A DNA stretch of 64,000 nucleotides from Sipunculus nudus (lineage: Eukaryota > Annelida > Sipuncula > Golfingiida > Sipunculidae): contig CM049311.1 of assembly GCA_026874595.1 (NCBI GenBank), forward strand, positions 58,719,953-58,783,952, written 5' to 3'. The notes under the pieces are model-generated. The model was not told the DNA's origin, ran no database searches, and saw nothing but the letters and a program-made list of their open reading frames with translations. Shown here in pieces: positions 46,418 through 57,431 of this stretch. A program made the translations under genes and the position numbers. Positions within the stretch are counted from its first letter, which is position 1. Every line of letters starts with the position of its first letter.

Positions 46418-46811
46418 ATGGCAACCCAAAATGAAACAACCAACCACACAGGTGGCGACGATACGGTTGAAGATGCGAACGGAGATGATGGCACCAGAAA
46501 TAATGCTAACCCTGGACGATGCGCCAGATGCTGTCGCTTTTTCCATCCGTGCATGACTGAACATAATCCATTACCAGAAGATCCAAGTATTTGCCAGAGG
46601 TTCAAGTATGCCTTCCTCTGTCCACCGCATGGTATTGTGGGTAGCTTAATCACCAATACGTTAGTGGTAGTCACTCTATGGGGAGTGTGTTGGGCGATAT
46701 TCAGAGAAGATGCTTTGCCCGGAGGATATATTTTTGGTTTGGTGGTTCTTCTAGTGGCCTGCATCTTCGCAGGGAAGGTAACCGAGTTGTGTCGTCTGCC
46801 AGGACTTTTAG
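46418..46811 (+). CDS. NHA copy B exon 1
   Basis: Exon 1 is 394 nt, exactly the length of copy A exon 1, with donor TTTTAG|GTAGGG. The start is in a strong context (GCCATGG). The first 32 residues are polar and diverged from copy A; homology is tight from PCMTEHNPLPEDP onward. Confidence 0.92.
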
Positions 46812-49800
46812 GTAGGGAAACTTGGTGAAACTTGAAACTTTAAATCATTTGCAGAACGAGTGCTTAAAACAAAGGTTATATCATTTCAAGGGAATCACCC
46901 GTAATCATTATTTTTTAGTATAATGCGAAAATTTTGAATCGTTTTGGAAAAAAAGGAGCATTAGTTTCACGAAAACCGTTTAATATTCATACTTATTTCA
47001 AGTTATCATAATGTTAGCTATTTTTAAACCTTTGGTCGTCAAATTTATCTTTTATAGGTATGCTGATTATGGGATTTCTGCTTAAGAACGTCCCCGTCGT
47101 AAATATGGCAGAACATATCCCACAAGTTTGGTCAGCCGCTTTAAGGTAAGGAAGAGATAGACTGGTCTCTACTTGATCAATTTTGTTCTAACTTTTTCAA
47201 GATTGTAGGAAGGAAACCATGATAGGTCAATAGACCGTCTGATCGTAGCCTGAGCTTACTCCTTCTCATTGGAGTGTTAGCCAGGTCTCAATAGAGAATG
47301 GCTTTTGCAGGTGGATGTCATCCACCAAAGTACATGTCCAGCTACGCCCAGACAAGGGGAACATAGTAATACAGCCAAGGACTTAAAACGGGTCGTCATT
47401 TTTAGCTAAGCTGACTGGAAGTCATCTGAGCTAAAGCGATCAGTCTTAGCCGTCGTCCGTCTGTCGTGCCGTCCTTCCATTAACAGGGCAAAAATCGTAA
47501 CCATGCAGCCGGGGAGCAGATAATTGTACCTATACGCCAAAGCTCTCGCAGACGCCAGACCTTGTTAGTTGGTCAGGTCTACACTACTACGGCACTCAGG
47601 TTTACACTAGCCGTGAAACGCAAGTGTTCCGCTGGAAAGTGAATCACTGAGTCCAGAGGTGTTTGTCATGGACAAGCCTTCTACCACTGAGTCTCTGTCC
47701 CCTCGCTTGCCTTCTCAAGCAATTCTTCTTCTTCTTCATATTGATGCTAACCACCATAAATTCTCAGCTCCTGGAAAACAGGGTATATGTGGTTACTCAG
47801 GAGGTTGCTGTAGTTCCTCGACAAGGTCGTTGTGGAGGGCAGGCATGACCGGGTACAACAGCTATTACTGCCTCCAAAGTTTCCTCTAAAGTGTTCACTG
47901 AAATATCCATTATATTGCCAGCTGAAATATTCGCTTGCTTAGTCTGAAATCCGACACTGGTTAACTATAATCCAGAAAGTCCGTCTTACCTCATTCTTAG
48001 GCCGACGTAAGCAAAGCAGTACTTACTCGCCTGACCCTCAGCAAAGCAGTTCCCAAAACTACGGTATAAGGAAAATGGTAGATTGGCGTTTAGTTCTGGT
48101 GTTTTCAAGTGGCCGCTGCATGTGGTTATTATTTTTTTTAACTGGTAAGTGCCGGGTGTGTTGAACTAATAACTTAGGTCATTTTCTTTGCACTGCAGGT
48201 CTATTGCCCTGGCTGTCATACTGATCAGAGCCGGCCTCGGTCTGGACTATAAGAAACTGAAGAAGATGTCACTGGCTGTTCTTAGACTCAGTCTACTGCC
48301 CTGTGCTGTTGAAGTAGTAGCGGTGGCAGTAGCTTCACATTTGCTTTTTAAGTTTCCGTGGCTCTGGGCGTTCATGCTTGGGTTGGTATCTATCATTTCT
48401 GATCTACAACGTAATTCTACATTATCTAGCATACATGTATTTATTCATTAACAGGGCTACTTTCACATCCATCCGTCAGGATTTCAGATGGGGTTGACCT
48501 GAGATCCTTTAGAATAACAGTATGTAATTGGAGTCAATAACATTATGGAACAAATTAAATATAAAAAATATATGATAAAATATGGACAACCTGCATGGTA
48601 TAACCTTTACATTGCTCGTAACGGAAAGGATTTGTCAGTATCAGACACTGCTTCATTTACTAATAGGTTTCGATCCATAAGGTTCGTTTATTTCAGAGAG
48701 TTTTGATTATGCTACGTATATCTGGCCATCAACATTTCTTTCTTTAACTATAAGCAGAGCGCATATTGCGGAATGCGGAAATAAATACAGTTAAATCGTG
48801 GCGGCATGTTTTCCTTGTAATATGGACTGCTACATGGTGTAGACGAACAAAATTTAACTTTATTCCGCTTAACGAGTGCTCGGTAAAGCATATAATTGCT
48901 GTTTTCATGCCAAAATACGGGGAAGCAATGGAATGCTGCATACAAATGAAAGTCAGGAAGAAGTTTTTCAAATTCCGGGATATGTGATGTATTTCGATCC
49001 TTATTCAGTGTTACCGAATCGTAAGTTTCTTCAAATTTTTGCCTCTTGTAAAACTGGGGTGCATGCTTAAATAATTATCATTTTAAGAACCATATATATC
49101 AAACTTAAAGGTTCAAAATGTTATCTCCCAAGATTTGTGCATTCTGCGGTTTCGCCAGCCGTCGTTGTGCCAAGCATGTTGAATTTACAAGAGCGCCGAC
49201 TGGGCACAAATAAAGGCATACCCACAATGCTCATCGCCGCCGGAAGTATTGAAAACGTTGTGGCAATATCCGGCTTCAGTCTTATCCTCGGTCTCACATT
49301 ATCCGAGGGAAAGGGTATGTTTCAAAGGCTCCGTTTTAGGCCTACTTCAAACATTTAAGATCCCACGAACATTTATATTTTTAATTCTACAACATTGTTA
49401 TTCGTATTAATCAGGTAATGTTTATTGATTTATCATATCATAAATATGGTGTTTAGTGCATTTTCTTTGCTCAGTAAATAATGAGTTTGAGTCAGAGTGA
49501 TTCGGGTAAAATTTTCTGTATAGTAAAAGCTGTACCATATAAAGACAAATGTAGACACGTCATGAAGCGTGATGCTGAGTGAAAAGCTCTAGCAATAGGT
49601 GAAGTAAAAATGATACAGTTTTAGGCGCAAGTCACGTAACTTTAATAACAAGCCCTGTATGATTTTTCCGCTATCACGCAACTAAGTGACAGCACTTGCA
49701 AGTGCAGGGAATTTGCGAAATCACTCGGCCTGCACTGAAAACCAAAAATGTGTTTGGGAACACATTTAAATGTGTACGAGACTTATATCTGGGATGAGGC

Positions 49801-52049
49801 ATTAAAATGTGTACAGAAACACATTAATGTGTATGATAAATTTAATGTGTTTTGTAACACATCATAGATGTGTTTGGGAACACATATAAATGTGTTTCGG
49901 AACACACATAGACGTGTTTCGGAACACACACATGTGTTTGGAAACACATAGAGATGTGTTAGAGAGTTGTATCTGGGACGAGGCATTAAATGTGTACGGA
50001 AACACAGTAAAAGTGTATGATAATATAAATGTGTTCTGAAACGCATTTGATGTGTTCTGAATGTGCTAAAATGTGTTCTGCAAAAGTTCCAAATACATGT
50101 AGCTTGCCTGGTCTTGAGACTGGAATAAGTAAGGAATAAAAGTATCTAATCCATATAATTCAGCTGTATATTCACCTGTAACACAGAAAACAAATAACAA
50201 AAGCAGTTATACAAATTTGAACCATTTATCATAATATTTTCACCGTTTATTTATTCAGTTTATGAAAAAAATATATTATAGTCCTTGTCCTTATTGAATA
50301 CAGAGACACAGGTCTTTAATGATGTTTTTCTGTAGTATGCAGGCCAAGAATCTGAGAAAAACACCCCAGATTATAACTAAACCAAGTGATGCACATACTA
50401 TAATATACAGAAATGGGGTATATATGTAGAGTGCAAGTTGCCCAAATGTCATAATATATGGTAAATATAAGTTCAATGAGTCTGGAGTAAATGTGCATTC
50501 ATCTATGATGTAGCTCTCTTAATTGGATCACCAGCAGTCTTGAGACAGCCTCATTTCGCTCCTCTTCTTGAAGAGCATAAAGACTTGGGTGGGCTTAAGT
50601 CCTATAAAATAAGAAAACGAACGTATAAGAAATTAAAAAAACAAACAGGCATGAAACATTGTGCAGTTGTATATTAGCATTTACTACTCGGGTGGGGAGG
50701 GGGGGCATATATGTAGCTAAGTCACCAACATAACAAGAGTGTGGCTGTATAAAAGCACGCTGCGACTGTGACAACCTTATAGGGTTACAAACCTGGCCCT
50801 GTTCTACAACAAGCTGCCTGCTGTCTTATCAGCAGTTGTTACATGTGCCCTGTACTGAGCGAAGCTTCATGAACTTTGTGCATGGCCCTGCATGCATACA
50901 CATGCATATACAGTGAACAGTTGGAATTATATAATAATAACGTCTTTGGTAATGTTAAGTTGTTAAGTACGACAAAAATATGTTATATACATGTATAATA
51001 TAAATCTCCTTGCACATTCCTTGTAAACTGCATGACTGTATACATATTATTTTAGGGGCAATGTCGCAGTCAGGCAGGCATGCAATGCAGGCATCGTCAT
51101 CTAAATCTGGATAATTAACACTCAGTGCTCTTACTGACTGTACATATAATTAAGACATTCCACATATAGCCGATTTTGAAAAAAACAATACATTCTTAAC
51201 TTACCTCAGACCTTGCAGCATGTACTCTGCCAGTTATGTCTGCTGAGATGATGGGCCACCCGAACAAAGACCAGACTGTTTTTGAATTTGGCGGTTATGT
51301 ATCACGTGACAACCAACTCCCTCTCGGGGAAAGGCGCATACACATTACATGTGTTTTGAAACACATACTCAAACACAGTAGATGTGTTCCCAAACACATT
51401 TCCAAACACATTTTGGAAAACAGATGTGTTTGAGCGGAATAATGCGTTTGGTAACACAGTGAGTGTGTTCTGACTAAACGAAACACATTTAATGCCCCAT
51501 ACACAGCAAAATTTGATGTGTTTGAGTTCCGGAACGCGCTAAATGTGTTCCCGTACACATTTTTGATTTTCAGTGTGATTAAGGCAATTTCTTTGGTTAC
51601 CATTTGTTAAAAAAGCAAAAAAAAAAAAAAAAAACTGATTCCATAATACCTCCGAGGGGGCCATTTTGAATACTTTCCGTCTCTTCTTGGCGATATGAAC
51701 TTTAAAACATCTTATGTCAGGCAGTTTGGTGTTTAACATTCTTCGTGCTCCAATGGAGATCGCTGTAGGAATAACTTACGGCATCGCGTGTGGTCTTCTT
51801 CTTTGGTTTGTACCAGACATAAAATCAGTGAGTACAAAAGTTATTTATAAATGGTACATTCAATGACCTAAAATCAGTCGCGCAGTCATTTTTTTCTAGT
51901 GACCTCAAGTTTTTCCAGACCGTGAAATAAAATGCACCTAGACAATTTTGTGAACTAGTAGAAAATCGGTATGATTTAATTCCCTATGATGCACTGATTA
52001 TTATCATCATTATTTAGAACATCATTGCTACTATTATTATTATTATTAT

Positions 52050-52082
<33 letters not shown>

Positions 52083-55000
52083 CAGTAGTAGAAGTAGAAG
52101 TATTAGAAGAAGTATAAATTGCTTTGTTTACTATAATTGTATTTTACCACCTTTCAGGATATGCTGGGAGGTTACCGTTTCTTTCTGCTGTTTGGAGGGT
52201 GTCTCTTTGCACTGTTCGGATTTAGTGCCTTTAGTATCCCCGGGGCAGGCGCACTAGGATGTCTTGTGACGTCATTCATAGCAGCACACGGATGGCGTCG
52301 CAAGGGCTGGCCTGGAGGCGAGGCAAGCATTTATAGCTGAACATATCTGAAAAAAACTGCAACAGAGATTTAAAGCGAAATTGATCATGCTATAGCTAAT
52401 TCCACATATACTTTCTGCTACTATCATATTACGGGTCAATTAACTTCAGTTCTGTTGATTCCGTAGATTTACATATTTGCAATATGAACTTTTGATATAG
52501 AAATTCTCTTTAATGGGCGTGTGAATATGTAATATGCACAGAGTAAACTAGCGTTAACTAGGTCATAGTGAGGGTGCGATTTGTAAGAGTTCTATTTATT
52601 AAAGAATTGACGGTGGTGATACTAAAATCAAATTCTTGTCACACAAAGTTCTTTTCTGTAAACACGCCTCGGAAATGCTTGATTTTGATCTTGGAGTGTC
52701 GGAAATGATGCCAAGTATGTCCTAAGGGGGTCATTTTCTATATTTCTCCATCAGTCATGAGGAATTTGACATTTTATCGCGAAGGGCCTATATAGTTATA
52801 ACAATTAGGATTATTTCAAAGTGTTCCACGAATAAGTGCTGCGTGATTGCGATCTTTTGGGGAAACGTGTCTATTCTTTATGCAATACATTGATATGTGT
52901 ACAGAACACTGTGGCGAAAATGGTGGCCAACACCTGGCTTATCTTCCAACCGCTGCTCTTCGGGTTAATTGGTGCTGAAGTGAACGTTTCCGATCTAACA
53001 GGAAATGTTATAGGTAACGTAAACACCTACAACCTTGTCCGTTACTAATTATGTGTTCTCCACAAAAGCAATCAGATATCAGAAATCCAACTTATTCCAT
53101 TGTCTCAATGTGAAGCAGCATTATGTGGATGCACGGTTACCAGATTAAGAACAGCTGACTTTTCTCAATTATTTCTTGTTAATCTTTACAACAAGGAAAT
53201 TAAATCTAAAATACGTTTATTATTTTCAGCTCAATACTTTTGTTAATTGATGACTTGTATTTCTGTGAGTCAGAATGGTATTTTGCAGTTTTTCTCCGGT
53301 ATGTTAGAATGTATTTCATGTATTACAGAATATATTAGCTTAAATGTCCCGATTTGTAATTCCTTAGAGCAAAAAATTAATTTAATTTCTTTTCATTGAT
53401 AAATTAACGTAGTTGTTTTTAAACATAATTTTGTTTGTCTCCGGATATATCGGGAACGGTCGCAGTTGTCAGCAAACAATTTACTTGAATATTGATAATT
53501 ATGCCTGGTATACTATTTTAATCAACGGGTGGCACATGCTCAATCAGATTTGCGGCATTTTCATTGAAACTATTGTACAAGTTAGCACAGAGTGAATATA
53601 AGATTCCTCGGTCTGTTTGTTGTAAATGGCAAAATCCTGATAAAATCAGTTGTTAAAATCTGAGATAAGGTCACTGATCCACGTTCATGTCTCCCGTCCA
53701 TAAGTCTTGTACTTGTGTAGGCTGAGCGGCATTGACCATGGGCCACTTGCTTAACATATACTGGTAAATAAAAATGGTTTTCCCTTTGTAACCATTTAAA
53801 CCTAAGAAATTTGCATTTTTAAGATGTATGGATTAAAACTGCCTACAAATTAAATTGAAAATTGAATTTTAAATGCTTATGAGAATCAAGATCACAGACT
53901 AAAGAAATAAAACTGACTTATGTACATGTGTGTTTTCAGGTTTCGGTACTATCATCATGGTGATAGCCTTGGTTCTGCGGACTGTCATGACATTTCTGTC
54001 GGTGTTCAGAGTTAATTTGTTGCACAAAGAAAAACTGTTTGTTGCGTTGTCATGGCTACCTAAAGCAACTGTCCAGGTAATGTAGAATGTGCGCGCAATG
54101 TAGAGTACGTATATGCGTGAAAACTCGCTCTTGTTTTTTCTTTAAATATAATTAAACATCGAATCCTTCGTATATGCGTATTTGTGCATGTATATTCGTG
54201 AAAGTTGCCACGTGAGCGACGTCTACGTTTAGGGCAACCCTGGGATATCATCATTCCAGCATCTTCGTAGGAAGAGGTCCCACTTATACCGAAAATTTAC
54301 GCATGTCGGCATATACGCTCACATGCGAGTCAAATAGAAACTGTTTCAAAATTTTGTGTGCTTTTTGCTTGATGAGACAGGGGTAGGCTAACCCCCCCCC
54401 CCCCCCCAAAAAAGGACGTGAGACTGACCTTATTTTACCTTGTATTAATTACCAATTTTACCAAGTTCTCCCACACCGTCTTTGTTTGAAAATAGCCACA
54501 TACCAATATGGAGCTCATAGACACATATATTGGTTTTACAAGCTACAAAAACGAGCGACTTTCATGCATATATACGCACACATTTAAAGCGTCGTTTTCA
54601 TGTCAGTATTACTCTGTCGCATGCCTGTGATATTTTAATCATTTATTTATATACATCTTAATATAAGGCCTAGCGAATCACATTTAAATTCAAATTTAAG
54701 AAAGCAGGCTTCAGTAAACACCGTACCATGTGTTCTTTTTTTCTTTAAGTGAAATATATCGTTTTCTCACTTCTGTATAGCCAGGTATATAGTATGTTGA
54801 CCAGGCGCGGATCCAGGATTATTTGCAAGGGGGGGGGGGGAAGGGGGGAGTCAACGATTGTCATTGTGTTATTATTCCGAGAAATTTACCTGTCATGGTT
54901 TTAAATTGGTTTTAAAAAAGTATGGTGCTTGAGAGCAGGGGAGAGGGGGGCCTGCCCTCATATACCTTGACCACCATCACCCCCGGATCCGCACCTGTTG

Positions 55001-57351
55001 ACATACTAGTATACTTCGTCGGAGTAATATGTTTTTAAGTCGAGCATACGTTGGTTGTTGTAGGCGGCCATTGGATCCATCGCCTTGGATACGGCAATAG
55101 AAATGAAAGCAGGAAAAGATGCCATAGAGATGGGTAAAATCGTACGTATCTTATCTACCGTACTTTGACAGTACCCAGTAATATTTCTTGGTTCTAGCTA
55201 CATACCAGTCAGATAACTGAATATCCAACAATTTGGATAAATGCATACCAATCATATAACTGCATAATTATCACATAATTGCATAATAATCACATAAATG
55301 CATGCCAATCAGATGTAAAGATTTTGTCTGTCTTCTTTGAAGTTATTTGTTGTTCTTCGACACTCTTCTGCATGTAATAGACATCAGGAGTGACTTAAAA
55401 TATTTCATATATATTAGAACATTTCAGTTACCAGCTCTCATATAATATACACTTAATTGGGGGGGGGGGGGCGGTTATAAACTCCATACGATCTGTATCG
55501 GTGAAAAGATAAAATCCATAATAATTTATTTGTACAGAGTTTAGTAATGGCAAGCCAATGCGCATACAAATTTAGTTTCACTACGTGTTAATCTCTTAAT
55601 GATACTCTAGTATATACAAAGCCTTGTCTCAACAAATGTGTCCCCGTTGCGAATGTCTTGGCATTTGTGAGCAGTATGAAGTATCTTCTTGGGCAAAAAT
55701 ACACAATACCTAAGGTAAAAAGCTCTTTCTGTAGCCTTTATATTGCCGTTGGAATTAAATATGATACTTGATTGTAGTACAAACTTTTTGTCGCCATGCC
55801 CTTAACATTGTCATCAAAGTTCCCTTTCAAAGAGTAACCGATCACTCCTATTATATATATGGGCAGGCGACGAAACATTACCTGGGCCAAAATATGTATT
55901 GTCGCTGAATGTTTTTTTTTCGATGATGTATGGACTTATGAAACAACCCTGCTTTAGTGAAACGTCTGGGGTAGTATTTGACTAACCTTTCGTAAACCGA
56001 GTAATGTTGGGGTATATAAGTAATGTTTATATATACCCTATAATATATAGGCTATATATATATACCTTGCCCTAAAAATGTAGCCCCAGCTTGGAATCTA
56101 GAGCTACGTCATTGATTGAATAAGAGGTACTCTCTAACAATTTTAAAGTAATTCTTCTCTCTCTTTTTTGACTAAACATAAACTAAATCTCTCTTTGAAG
56201 CTACCTGCAAAGTCAAATTGTCCTGTTCGCCATTGCTCGCCATGGGTCATTCTCTTCCTTTACTGCTTAGTTCTCATATATATTCATGTTGTCTCCTCCC
56301 AAGAAGACCTATTTCGATTCGCTCGGCTTCTCCACATCAACAGAATGTCACAGTAGTGGATTCCGCAACAAATATTTATGAAGTGCTACAAGACGCACAT
56401 CCCTAGTTCGCAGTATGCAGATACCGCTGCTTAATAGACGGGTTCTCGAATGTTCCTTCTCTTTAATGAAAAGGCCGTGCATGAGATCTATCGAACACCG
56501 CCTTTATAAGATATATATATATATATATAACTCTGAAGAAAAACAACACTGTTAATTCACAACAGACTGTTTCACGGGATGCGACCCGATCATCAGGTGA
56601 ATGTGGTTAGAATGAAGCTAACGTCGTGGTTTGAAAAGCCGAGACTTTACGAGATTACGAGATTATGCTTTGTGCGATTCGGGTCGGGGGGGGGGGGGGC
56701 ATGTGAAAGACTGACACTGATCCTATTGTTCTCGGGTGCACAATAGGAATGGTCGGGGTACACGTGCGATACTTGAACATAACAGGGCAGGGCAAAGAGG
56801 TAATATAATGTAGTAAATAGTAAATATAATACAAAGATATAACCAGGATGCTCAATCAGCATATTGAAATGATTTCTAATAGGGCCTTGGAAGCAGTGAA
56901 CATATCAGTAGTATACATATGATATGATAAAAATACACATATACTGTGAAAATACACAATATACAAGGCAAATATACAATATAAAATATAATATAAAAGG
57001 CAAATATACTATACCCATACCAAGTGGTGCAAGTCTCCTAGCTGGAGGTCGTAAAGCCCATTATATAGACCAGGATAAAGTAGAACCATATATATATGGT
57101 GTCCACTTCAAAAAAATCAGATCCTTTACATTTCAAAGATTCTAACCATCGCTGTTTTCGTGATCGTCGTGACAGCACCGATAGGGGCGATCCTGATAGC
57201 TCTGACGGCGCCCCGGCTTCTCAACCAGGAGGAGCCAGAGGTCGGTGACCCGCACACTGCAGAAGAGATGAAGGACCTAGGGCCTAGAGTTATACCGCTC
57301 TGGCCTAGCTTGTAGGCCATAGAGCACTTTACATCGGAGGGTAACACTACC

Positions 57352-57431
<80 letters not shown>

